Below are positions 16,844-24,861 of a DNA stretch of 43,318 nucleotides, piece by piece. Source of the stretch: Gammaproteobacteria bacterium (GTDB lineage: Bacteria; Pseudomonadota; Gammaproteobacteria; CAIRSR01); contig CAUYTY010000166.1 in assembly GCA_963575655.1 (NCBI GenBank), positions 1-43,318 of the forward strand, given 5' to 3'. The position numbers and the translations under genes are program-made. Under the pieces are notes generated by a model. That model saw only the letters and a list, made by a program, of their open reading frames with translations, searched no databases and was not told the DNA's origin. Within the stretch, counting starts at the first letter, position 1. Each line of letters begins with the position of its first letter.

Positions 16844-16845
16844 TA

Positions 16846-17173
16846 TTACATCGTAGATTCGGAAACCGCCATTGAGCGTGGTTATGCCGATCTTACTCTC
16901 ATTCTTCGACCGGATATTCGCCGTTATCGTCTACTCGATCATGTACTGGAATTCAAACATCTGCGTTGGGAGGAGCTAGGAATGAAAGGCGAGGAGGGAC
17001 GTGGATTGGCCCGAGAGGTTTTACGAGGATTGCCACCGGTAGCCGCGCGCTTGGCCGAGGCTGAAAGGCAATTGGCCCGTTATCGCCAAGCCCTGGAACG
17101 GGCCTATGGTGAACGACTCAAACTGAGAACCCACGCAGTGGTGTGTATTGAGTTGGAGCGCCTGGTGTGGTAA
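16846..17173 (+). pseudogene. AAA-ATPase/PD-(D/E)XK protein, C-terminal fragment (piece 3 of 3)
   Basis: YYIVDSETAIERGYADLTLI begins the PD-(D/E)XK nuclease-like end of the family. LLDHVLEFKHL carries the ExK motif, and YGERLKLRTHAVVCIELERL closes the protein. An open frame runs in from the IS630 terminal repeat (ATG at 16832), so a short nuclease-like peptide could be translated. It cannot be the intact enzyme. From 17174 to 17375 I see no gene. Confidence 0.88.
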
Positions 17174-17375
17174 ATCAACGCACGAAATGGCGCTGTTTCT
17201 TTGCTGGCCAACCCTTATTTTAGCTACTTGAATACGCCTTGCACGGGATGATATCTTCGGTGGATGTATTTTTCGGGTGGTGATTGATTCTTTGCTTATT
17301 AATCCCAAGACCGTACCATAAAAACCGAAAACACCCAGTTATTGGCAGTGTTAGAAACATACTGGTGAGACCGTC

Positions 17376-19277
17376 ATGATTCTTAGAACACAAACCTCTT
17401 GGCTTACCTTGCCACGTAAATTTCTGGGCATGGGTGGATTAGTGGCGCTTTTGTTTATTACGCCGACTTACCTGCTGATGGAAAGATATACCACGCACCT
17501 GGATGTGCAACAAAATGAGATCGTCGGCTCTCTTTATATCACGCCAGTGCTCCAGTTTATTCAATTTGTCCAGCAGCACCGTGGCATGTCCAGTTTGGTC
17601 CTCAATGGTAAATCGGAAGTCCGACAAAAATGGTTGGCAAAACGTCAGGAAATTGATCATCTGATCGTGCTTATTAATGAAAATAATCTGAAACATCCAG
17701 AACTATCGATGGAGTCTCCCTTTAAGACCCTCGAGCGTCACTGGCGAACGCTGGAAGAGCAGATTGAGCACTGGACTCCCATGGAAAGCTTCCAGCAACA
17801 TACCGACTTGATCGAGAAAACCGTGATGTTTTGCGATCAAGTAGGGGATCGTACCAGCTTGTCCCTTGACCCGACCTTAACTGGGAATTATCTGGCGCGC
17901 ATTACCATTCATCATTTACCCATGCTTACTGAATATTTAGGACAGATGCGGGCATTTGGAGGCGCGATCCTGGCCAAAAGACAGATTACCGACGATGAAC
18001 GATTGCGTATTTCCTCTGGAATCTACCTGGCCCGCCAAGAATATAATTCCTTTCGTCAATCTCTGGATAAGGCGTTTTCTGGAATGCCTGAACTGAAATT
18101 AGCAATGGGAGGTCTATACGGAAATATTAGTAAGACCGAAGAAGCCTTTCATGTGATAGAAAGTGCCATCATTAAGACGGATGTTTTGAGTTATGACCCG
18201 GTTCGTTACTTTGAGGTGATTACCCAGGGGATTGACCCGCTGTTCGTACTGGTGTTCGAGGCCAATACTCAATTGAACCATTTTCTGACTGAGCAGAAAG
18301 CACAGTTGGCGGGCGAACGTAATCTGGTGCTGATCTCCACTATTGTGCTTTTTTCGGTAATTGCCTTGCTGGCCAGTCTCTTTGTGCGCAATCTACTGCG
18401 CAGCCTGGGGGGAGAACCAGAATTTGTCGTCGATTGTGTCCGGCGGGCGGCGGAGGGGGACCTATCCTTTAATATCGTTCTCCAGGTTGGGGAAAAAGAC
18501 AATCTCCTCAGTGCCGTTCAGCAAATGGTGGAGCGTCTTCGCAATGTGATTCGTGAAGTACGTACCACTGCCAATTCCATGGTCACCTCCGCGATGGAAT
18601 TTTCCGCTACCTCTCAATCTTTGTCCCAGTCGAGTACCGAACAGGCGGCAAGCGTTGAAGAGACCTCAGCCTCATTGGAACAGATATCGGCCTCCATTGA
18701 TCAGAATTCAACGAATGCTACAGCTACCGAGGAATCGGCCAAGAAATCGGCCAAGGAAGGCGAAGAAAGTGGCAAGGCCGTGGCCGAAACGGTCGAGGCA
18801 ATGCGCCGCATCGCCGAGCGTATTGGATTTATTGAAGATATTGCCTACAAGACCAATTTGTTGGCATTGAACGCCGCCATCGAGGCGGCACGAGCCGGAG
18901 AACACGGTAAGGGTTTTGCGGTAGTCGCGGCGGAAGTCCGTAAACTCGCCGAAAATAGTCAGATCGCGGCCCGCGAGATTAGTACCCTGGCCAAATCGAG
19001 TGTGGCCGTGGCGGAACAGGCAGGTAAACGGCTGGCCCTGTTGGTCCCAGGAATTAGGAAAACGGCTGAGTTGGTTCAGGAAATCACGACGGCCTCCCGA
19101 GAGCAGGCCTCGGGTGTGGCTCAGGTTAGTGCGGCGATGTCTCAAGTGGATCATGCGGTACAACAAAACGCGGCGGCCTCCGAGGAATTGGCGAGTACAG
19201 CAACCGAAGTAACTAGCCAAGCTGAGATGCTCAACCGATTAATGGCCTTCTTTCGTTTGGATGACTCCCAGACCTAA
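17376..19277 (+). CDS. Methyl-accepting chemotaxis protein with NIT-like sensor
   Basis: The 633-residue transducer has an N-terminal membrane helix (about 18-36). A long periplasmic helical domain follows (about 40-310), in which [18 protein letters not shown] resembles the start of the nitrate/nitrite-sensing NIT domain. A second membrane helix (about 317-338) leads to a HAMP region (about 340-392). The signalling domain has the conserved tip [20 protein letters not shown] followed by [18 protein letters not shown]. It would couple an external signal to CheA/CheW and hence flagellar or pilus motility. No che genes are nearby. It is probably monocistronic. The ATG at 17376 is preceded by GGTGAG. 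The ligand is not established. Confidence 0.9.
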   Translation: MILRTQTSWLTLPRKFLGMGGLVALLFITPTYLLMERYTTHLDVQQNEIVGSLYITPVLQFIQFVQQHRGMSSLVLNGKSEVRQKWLAKRQEIDHLIVLINENNLKHPELSMESPFKTLERHWRTLEEQIEHWTPMESFQQHTDLIEKTVMFCDQVGDRTSLSLDPTLTGNYLARITIHHLPMLTEYLGQMRAFGGAILAKRQITDDERLRISSGIYLARQEYNSFRQSLDKAFSGMPELKLAMGGLYGNISKTEEAFHVIESAIIKTDVLSYDPVRYFEVITQGIDPLFVLVFEANTQLNHFLTEQKAQLAGERNLVLISTIVLFSVIALLASLFVRNLLRSLGGEPEFVVDCVRRAAEGDLSFNIVLQVGEKDNLLSAVQQMVERLRNVIREVRTTANSMVTSAMEFSATSQSLSQSSTEQAASVEETSASLEQISASIDQNSTNATATEESAKKSAKEGEESGKAVAETVEAMRRIAERIGFIEDIAYKTNLLALNAAIEAARAGEHGKGFAVVAAEVRKLAENSQIAAREISTLAKSSVAVAEQAGKRLALLVPGIRKTAELVQEITTASREQASGVAQVSAAMSQVDHAVQQNAAASEELASTATEVTSQAEMLNRLMAFFRLDDSQT

Positions 19278-19351
19278 CTGTTCATTCTCCTCCCAAAAGA
19301 GTGAGGGCTGGAGGGGGGCGACAAAGAATTACCAATTTAAGCTACTACGTG

Positions 19352-19403
19352 CCTGGTTGAAATCCAGGTTTTGTCTTTTGTAACCCGGAGAATTGCGCGG
19401 GTT
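19352..19403 (+). terminator. Weak terminator-like hairpins after the chemoreceptor gene
   Basis: CCTGG/CCAGG (19352-19368) is followed by TTTTGTCTTTTG, and then AACCCG/CGGGTT (19382-19403). The stems are only 5-6 bp. The rest of 19278-19500 shows no gene. Confidence 0.3.
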
Positions 19404-19500
19404 GTTACCTGTAATCCGTTAGATCGTCACTCCAGCAAGGATTTCTGAAATAACGGGGCGGAATTCCTATCCACTCTTGGATTTTTGTTACCCACTATCC

Positions 19501-20811
19501 ATGCCAGACAACAACAACCAACTTCTATCAAAACACGCGGATTATCTGCTCTACCTGCTCATTATATTCGGTTGCATTATTCGGTTTGTGGAGGTATGGA
19601 CACACAATCCTATCCATCATTTATTCAGCGATCCGATGCGCCACTGGGAACATGCGCGTGCGACCTTATGGGTCCAACCCATGGCCGTTATCGATCCGCC
19701 GCTTTATCAGATCTGGTTATCGGTTGTACAGAAATGGACGCTGGGATTACCGGTGCTCACTGCTACTTATGCAGGTATGTTGTCGGTTATTACCCCCTGG
19801 CTATGGTATCGTTTCCTACGTGAGGCTTTGTATTCAAGAACATTGGCGTTGACGGGATGGGCGCTATTGGCTTGGTTACCAAGCTGGATTGGTATCTTTG
19901 ACTATTTCATGACTGAGACGTTATTGCTACCACTGCTCGGGGCTAGTTTGTGGGCAACGCTACGTGCCCGACGTAAACGTACCGTTGCGGCATTCACTCA
20001 GATGGTTGTGTTCTGGCTGCTGGCTGGCCTAACGCGCACCATTGCCTTCCCATTGGGTGGACTTGCCGGTTTTTGGATATGGATCGGTTATCCGTATAAA
20101 CTGCGTTGTCTTGGTCGAACCATTCTGATCCTTGTCGTTGCGTTGGGGCCGCTGGCCTATCGTAACTACTATTACCTCCACATGCTCTCACCCTTCGGCA
20201 GTGGCTGGCTAAACCAAATCTACGCCGAAAGTGGCAAGAGTGAAATTAAGCTCCACATAGTGCGCGGCAACGTAAAATGGCATTACGGTTTTGGTTCGCC
20301 ATCGATTAATCGTACCCTATTATGGCCTTTCTCTAATTGGGTACCCTCGCGTACCGGTAGAGTCAATGTCTTGATCGATGTCGACAATGGTGAGAAAGAT
20401 TGGCGTGATGCCTATGAGCAATCTCGTGTGGAAGGCGTCGAACGGTGGAAACTTCGCTGGGAGAATATTCTGCTCGCTATGGTTGGAGACTCCTGGCCAG
20501 ACGCTAATCAGGACTATCTATCTGCCCGCGCCTCTATGGATTCTCGTTGGTTGTGGAGTCCATTATTCTTGATAATTGTCGGTGTTGGCATCCGGCGTTG
20601 GCGTGAAACTTGGCAACGTCCACTGTTGCCGATCTTGATCGTCGCCTGGTTTCTTGTACAGGCCTGCTCCCTATTTGTCGTCAATGAAGGTCGTTACCGA
20701 AAACCCTTTGAGGGCCTGCTCATTTCCCAATTAATGGTCATCATTGATCAAAAACGTCAACGCGCTACGCATCTATTACCAACATCACTAGAAATCACAG
20801 CGGCTGTCTAG
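19501..20811 (+). CDS. Multi-pass membrane protein, GT-C glycosyltransferase-like (PMT/ArnT type)
   Basis: The 436-residue protein is predicted to have 9-11 membrane helices. The first extracytoplasmic loop has FSDPMRHWEHARATL, which resembles the acidic D...H/E motif of GT-C lipid-linked sugar transferases. Many aromatic residues and the overall length also fit. The family assignment is by architecture only, so undecaprenyl-phosphate-sugar dependent transfer is an inference. The frame opens at TTG 19477. ATG 19501 is preferred, although neither start has a clear ribosome site. The downstream lectin-like lipoprotein begins 36 nt later, so the two may be co-transcribed and both concern the cell surface. 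Confidence 0.65.
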   Translation: MPDNNNQLLSKHADYLLYLLIIFGCIIRFVEVWTHNPIHHLFSDPMRHWEHARATLWVQPMAVIDPPLYQIWLSVVQKWTLGLPVLTATYAGMLSVITPWLWYRFLREALYSRTLALTGWALLAWLPSWIGIFDYFMTETLLLPLLGASLWATLRARRKRTVAAFTQMVVFWLLAGLTRTIAFPLGGLAGFWIWIGYPYKLRCLGRTILILVVALGPLAYRNYYYLHMLSPFGSGWLNQIYAESGKSEIKLHIVRGNVKWHYGFGSPSINRTLLWPFSNWVPSRTGRVNVLIDVDNGEKDWRDAYEQSRVEGVERWKLRWENILLAMVGDSWPDANQDYLSARASMDSRWLWSPLFLIIVGVGIRRWRETWQRPLLPILIVAWFLVQACSLFVVNEGRYRKPFEGLLISQLMVIIDQKRQRATHLLPTSLEITAAV

Positions 20812-20846
20812 TGCCTGGCCGAAAAGAAAGAAGTAGGGAGTTTGTC

Positions 20847-21752
20847 ATGTTGCAACGAAAAATCGTAACCAAACTAATTATGGTTACCTTAATTCTGCTG
20901 ATCCCCGCCTGCGGTATTCCGCCTTCCCCGGCACCATCATTTGGATGGGGGCGTTGGGAGGATATTGGCGACCAGATCCAGGATGCTCCTGCGGTAGCGT
21001 CGTGGGGTCCCCATCGACTCGATATATTTGCGCGTGGTCGTGATAATGCGCTTTGGCACATGTACTGGGATGGAACCTGGAGCAAATATGAAAGTATTGG
21101 CGGTTTGATTACTTCCAGTCCGGCGGCGGTTTCCTGGGGAAAAAATCGTATCGACATCTTTGCGCGTGGTCAGAATGCTAATGTATGGCATATCTGGTGG
21201 GAAAATGGGTGGGGAACCTGGGAAGACCTCGGTGGTCAGATCAAAGATGCACCCGCCGTCTCCTCATGGGGAAAAGACCGCTTGGATATCTTTGCTCGTG
21301 GTACGGATGATGCGCTTTTGCACAAGTATTTGAGTAATTTCGTCTGGAGCGACTGGGAAAGAATTGAAGGTTCACTTAATTCTGGACCCACTGCGGTGTC
21401 ATGGGGGCCAAATCGTATCGATGTCTTTGCACGTGGACCTGATCGCCAGGTGTTGCATAATTGGTGGGATAATAACTGGAATTCGTGGGAAGATTTGGGT
21501 GGACAGACCGAGGATACCCCCGCTGCCTCTTCGTGGGAATCCGACCGACTTGATCTATTTGTGCGTGGTCTAGACAATTGCCTGTGGCATATCTATTGGG
21601 ATGGTTCCTCCTGGAGCACATTTGAGAATCTGGAGGGGGTAATTACCTCAGGACCTACGACAGTTTCTTGGGATAAAAATCGCATTGATGTGTTGGCACG
21701 CGGGGCAAACAATCGTACCTGGCATAATTGGTGGGGAGCAGTCAACCGATAA
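20847..21752 (+). CDS. Lipoprotein with six PLL-like (DUF346) beta-propeller repeats
   Basis: The N-terminus MLQRKIVTKLIMVTLILLIP followed by AC is a lipoprotein signal with Cys at about residue 22. The mature part is six repeats of about 44-46 residues with the pattern W..(W/F)E..GG.....P..VSWG..R(I/L)D(I/V)FARG.....WH..WW. This is the pattern of PLL-family fucose-binding propeller lectins. Odd repeats (QIxDAPAVxSWGxxRLDIFARG-type) and even repeats (SxPxAVSWGxNRIDIFARG-type) differ consistently, so the array grew by copying two-repeat units. Six blades could close one propeller. ATG 20847 with GTAGGGAG upstream is chosen. The protein is predicted to sit on a membrane surface and bind glycans. 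Confidence 0.85.
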   Translation: MLQRKIVTKLIMVTLILLIPACGIPPSPAPSFGWGRWEDIGDQIQDAPAVASWGPHRLDIFARGRDNALWHMYWDGTWSKYESIGGLITSSPAAVSWGKNRIDIFARGQNANVWHIWWENGWGTWEDLGGQIKDAPAVSSWGKDRLDIFARGTDDALLHKYLSNFVWSDWERIEGSLNSGPTAVSWGPNRIDVFARGPDRQVLHNWWDNNWNSWEDLGGQTEDTPAASSWESDRLDLFVRGLDNCLWHIYWDGSSWSTFENLEGVITSGPTTVSWDKNRIDVLARGANNRTWHNWWGAVNR

Positions 21753-21760
21753 TTAACCAA

Positions 21761-21885
21761 ACTCAAGTTGCCACCTACTTACCCCCTCCCCAGCCCTCCC
21801 CGTAAACGGGGAGGGAGTAGGCCGCAGACCTCCCCCCGTTTACGGGGGGATTGAGGGGGGGTAAGTAGGGGATAACTTGGGTTAA
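21761..21885. mobile_element. MITE-like element, family B copy abutting pilS
   Basis: The left end ACTCAAGTTGCCACCTACTT and the two-hairpin core are nearly identical to 14321-14410. The right end reads AGTAGGGGATAACTTGGGTTA. It ends 3 nt from the pilS stop codon, which lies on the opposite strand. It may serve as a bidirectional terminator between the convergent lectin and pilS genes. Confidence 0.8.
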
Positions 21886-21888
21886 TGT

Positions 21889-23481
21889 CTATTCGCTCGC
21901 GCTATTTCCAGGATTCCGGGCGAAGCGGATGCGAAAACGACTCCCTGTTTCGGGGAGTGCTTGGTAGGTAAGACGAGCGAGATTTGCTTCGCACAGTTCT
22001 CGGGCGAGATATAAACCTAGACCGGTACCATCGTGTCGGGTTGTAAAGAATGGCTCGAAGATTTGACGTGCGGTTTCCGCAGGGATCCCGGGACCATCGT
22101 CTAATACGTCTAACCATGTCCCGTGGTCTACGCTGGTGGCGGCTTCTAGGCGTAGATATAGTGTGCCGTCTTCCCGGCGGGCATGACGTAACGCATTGCG
22201 GCAGAGATTGTCTAAGACTTGGCGGATTTGGCTGCTATCGAAGCGAGCGGTGAGGTCTGGTGGCGAAACGGTAACCGTAACTGTGATCGACTCTGCCTCG
22301 GGACGGGTACGCAAATCCGTCACTATCTCATCCAATAATGGGGTGAGTGGCAGATCATCAAGGCGTGAGGGTCCGCGTCGGGAGAGGAGGAGGACATTTT
22401 CAATCACCCCATTTAGACGCCACGCTTGATCGCAGATAATCCGGGTGAGACGGTGATCCGATTCGCCGAGGTCGGGAGATTCCTCCAGCAGTTGTGCTGC
22501 GTGGCTTACCGCTCCTAATGGATTACGGATCTCGTGAGCAATACTGGCGGTGAGTCGACCGAGTGCCGCAAGTTTCATCTGTTGCGCCTGTTCGGCTAAG
22601 GCTGCGGCATCCTCAAGGGTAATTAATAGACCCGTGCCTGCGGTTTGGCCCAATACCGAAAAACGCGGTAGGACGGCATTCCCCTCGGGTAGGGGACGAA
22701 AAATCCCCGGTTCTATACCGTGGTCAACTCGCCAGGCATTGACCAGGCGTGCCAATTCTGGACAAAGATGGGCGAGGTCGCGATGGGTATCGGCCGGCAT
22801 TCCCAGAAGATACCAGGCAGCGGTATTCAAAAGGCGTACTCGTCCCTGAGCGTCGACCACCACTACCCCGGCGTCCATCTGTTGAATAATGTGCGCATTG
22901 AGTTCGGTGAGATTGGCCAGATCAATTCCGCGTTGATGGGCGAGATCTTCGCTCTCGCGTACCCGTTGGGCGAGTAGGCGGGCGAGTATCGCCGTAGCAA
23001 AGAAACCTGCACCGAGTAATCCAGCTTGTGTATAACTGGATTCTTTCCCCGAACCAATCAATTCACTGACCCCTTGCTCGGCGAGTACTGCCAAAGTAGC
23101 GCTGGCGGCCAATAGGTAGGCCAAGCGTCCTTCCATAAGCAAGGCATCTCCGGCGACCGCAACTACCAGCAGGATCCCCAAACCACTGGAAAGTCCACCG
23201 CTGGCATGTACCAATAGGGTGAGTGCCACGATATCTCCCAAGGATTGCAACTGAACCTGGATCGTAATCTTGGGTTGCTGCCAGTACAGAGTGGCGATAC
23301 TTCCTATGGCAAGCAAGAGATAGCCACTGCTCGTCATTAGGAACAAGATCGGGTCACTCGCCCCCAATGGTTGGAGAGGTTGGGAGGAGGTCCCCAGGGT
23401 AAGTAGAAAAATAGCCAGAGTGAGTCGATAATAATTGAAAAAGCGTAGCGCACGCCACGACTGGAGTAATTGCCTATTCAC
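21889..23481 (-). CDS. pilS: PilS-type membrane sensor histidine kinase
   Basis: The 530-residue protein has about six N-terminal membrane helices (20-190). A PAS-like region follows (about 195-300; MDAGVVVVDAQGRVRLLN). The histidine phosphotransfer helix has LTASIAHEIRNPLGAVSHA with the phospho-accepting His. The ATPase domain has N-box QVLDNLCRNALRHA, G1 DVLDDGPGIP, F-box EPFFTT and G2 GTGLGLYLAREL. PilS senses pilin in the membrane and phosphorylates PilR to control pilA through sigma-54. The upstream PP0621-type gene matches the usual neighbourhood. PilR, normally directly downstream, is absent and a MITE stands in its place. The kinase domain looks complete. Confidence 0.88.
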   Translation of the reverse strand: MNRQLLQSWRALRFFNYYRLTLAIFLLTLGTSSQPLQPLGASDPILFLMTSSGYLLLAIGSIATLYWQQPKITIQVQLQSLGDIVALTLLVHASGGLSSGLGILLVVAVAGDALLMEGRLAYLLAASATLAVLAEQGVSELIGSGKESSYTQAGLLGAGFFATAILARLLAQRVRESEDLAHQRGIDLANLTELNAHIIQQMDAGVVVVDAQGRVRLLNTAAWYLLGMPADTHRDLAHLCPELARLVNAWRVDHGIEPGIFRPLPEGNAVLPRFSVLGQTAGTGLLITLEDAAALAEQAQQMKLAALGRLTASIAHEIRNPLGAVSHAAQLLEESPDLGESDHRLTRIICDQAWRLNGVIENVLLLSRRGPSRLDDLPLTPLLDEIVTDLRTRPEAESITVTVTVSPPDLTARFDSSQIRQVLDNLCRNALRHARREDGTLYLRLEAATSVDHGTWLDVLDDGPGIPAETARQIFEPFFTTRHDGTGLGLYLARELCEANLARLTYQALPETGSRFRIRFARNPGNSASE

Positions 23482-23495
23482 TATGATACTCCGGT

Positions 23496-23747
23496 TTAGT
23501 CATCGCGCTGCTTGTTCTGATCTGCCTCTAGGTGCAAACGGGTGCAGTACCAGTGAGTATCTTTCCTCAGGGCATTTTGTTGCGGTAGATGCAATCCACA
23601 ATGGGCGCAGCGCACCATGTGGAGAGGAGGGGAGGGGGGCTGGTTACTATTGTCGGGGAATGAATCTCGACCGAGTAACCAGCGGCGCAGTAGAATCAAT
23701 CCTAGCCATCCAGTGGTTATCAATAAAATCAGGCGCAATAGATTCAT
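23496..23747 (-). CDS. PP0621-type small membrane-anchored zinc-ribbon protein
   Basis: The 83-residue protein has one N-terminal membrane segment (LILLITTGWLGLILLRRWLL) and a C-terminal Cys pair motif (VRCAHCGLHLPQ...YCTRLHLE) that could bind zinc. This is the small protein usually found just upstream of pilS in gammaproteobacteria. It ends 14 nt before the pilS start, so the two form an operon. Its function is not known. Confidence 0.8.
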   Translation of the reverse strand: MNLLRLILLITTGWLGLILLRRWLLGRDSFPDNSNQPPSPPLHMVRCAHCGLHLPQQNALRKDTHWYCTRLHLEADQNKQRDD

Positions 23748-23788
23748 AAAATGTGCGCTCCTATTAATAAGTCAAGTTGCTGTCGAGT

Positions 23789-23890
23789 CGTCATTCTGGT
23801 GGGGATTGCCGGGATTCAGATGTTATGGATGATTTGGTCGGTAACTTACGTTCTTGTGTTCTGAATTTCTGCAATCCGACTGGAATGACG
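23789..23890. repeat. MITE-like sequence with imperfect CGTCATTC ends
   Basis: CGTCATTCTGGTGGGGATT at the left pairs imperfectly with AATCCGACTGGAATGACG at the right (8 bp perfect, then mismatched). The GGGGATTGCCGGGATTCAGA segment resembles common short interspersed repeats of proteobacteria. It separates the pilS operon from the AT-rich GGDEF gene. Confidence 0.5.
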
Positions 23891-23930
23891 GTTTAACGAT
23901 AAGCTAATCAGTGTGGTTCAATATTGTGGC

Positions 23931-24812
23931 TCAAGACTTTCCTTCACGGTAGGTTGATAACTCTATCGCATTCTTACCCTTGCGTTTTACTGAATACATG
24001 ATTGAATCTGCAATGTTTTTCAACTCTATGGGTGATGATAGCGACTCTCTACATGTTAACACTCCAATACTTAATGTTGCAAAATGGCAACTAATCTTAT
24101 CCATTTCTTCTGTAAAACAATCCAATATTTCTGTGAGGATGGCATAAGATTTATCTTCATCTGTTTCAGGTAGTAATATAATAAACTCATCTCCGCCAAC
24201 TCTTGCTATTACGTCCGTTTCCCTTATTGTACCTTTAATCACATTGACAAAAGTAGACAGAACTGTATCTCCGAAAGAGTGCCCGAATTTGTCGTTAACT
24301 AGTTTAAAATTATCGATATCGATATACGCGATACTGAATACAGATCCGTATCTTTTTGATCTTTTTATTTCATTCCCCAACAAATCATTAAAATAACCTA
24401 AAGTTATTGCCCCGGTCAGCGTGTCTATTCTTGTGAGTTCGACGAGTTTTTCTGTTAGTTTTCTTTGGTTATTAATAAGAACAATAATGATAATAAAAAC
24501 GGAAGATTTAGCTATGAAATTTGTCGCATAATAAATATAAGTATGTTCATGTTTAACGTTTATGTCGTGTATATAATTATATAACCATGATGTAGAGCAC
24601 AGAATTGAGAAAATTATCCCCGATAAATAACTATTGTATAGTGTAACTATATAGATAGGTATTATGTATAGTAACGAGAGTGATAGATAGCTACTGCTAA
24701 TAAAATCAATAGCCCATATTATATATACTAGGAATAATCCAAAGAGGACAATAATATTTTTATTGGTTTTGTTAAGTTTGTTATGTATTCTGCCAGTTAT
24801 AGTAGTGCACAT
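23931..24812 (-). CDS. Membrane GGDEF diguanylate cyclase (AT-rich, probably acquired)
   Basis: The 293 residues include about five hydrophobic helices in the first 120 residues (a compact membrane sensor of unknown ligand). A GGDEF domain follows (about 125-290): RIDTLTGAITLGYFND, AYIDIDNFKLVNDKFGHSFGD and RVGGDEFIILLPE. The active-site GGDEF and the inhibitory I-site RETD five residues before it are both intact. It should make c-di-GMP with product inhibition. The base composition and the Ile/Lys/Asn/Tyr-rich N-terminal half differ sharply from flanking genes, which suggests horizontal transfer. It lies between a MITE and recJ. Confidence 0.9.
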   Translation of the reverse strand: MCTTITGRIHNKLNKTNKNIIVLFGLFLVYIIWAIDFISSSYLSLSLLYIIPIYIVTLYNSYLSGIIFSILCSTSWLYNYIHDINVKHEHTYIYYATNFIAKSSVFIIIIVLINNQRKLTEKLVELTRIDTLTGAITLGYFNDLLGNEIKRSKRYGSVFSIAYIDIDNFKLVNDKFGHSFGDTVLSTFVNVIKGTIRETDVIARVGGDEFIILLPETDEDKSYAILTEILDCFTEEMDKISCHFATLSIGVLTCRESLSSPIELKNIADSIMYSVKRKGKNAIELSTYREGKS

Positions 24813-24861
24813 ATTGTACGCTCTCCTTTGTTGAACTAATTAGCCACTGGAATGCTGTGGA

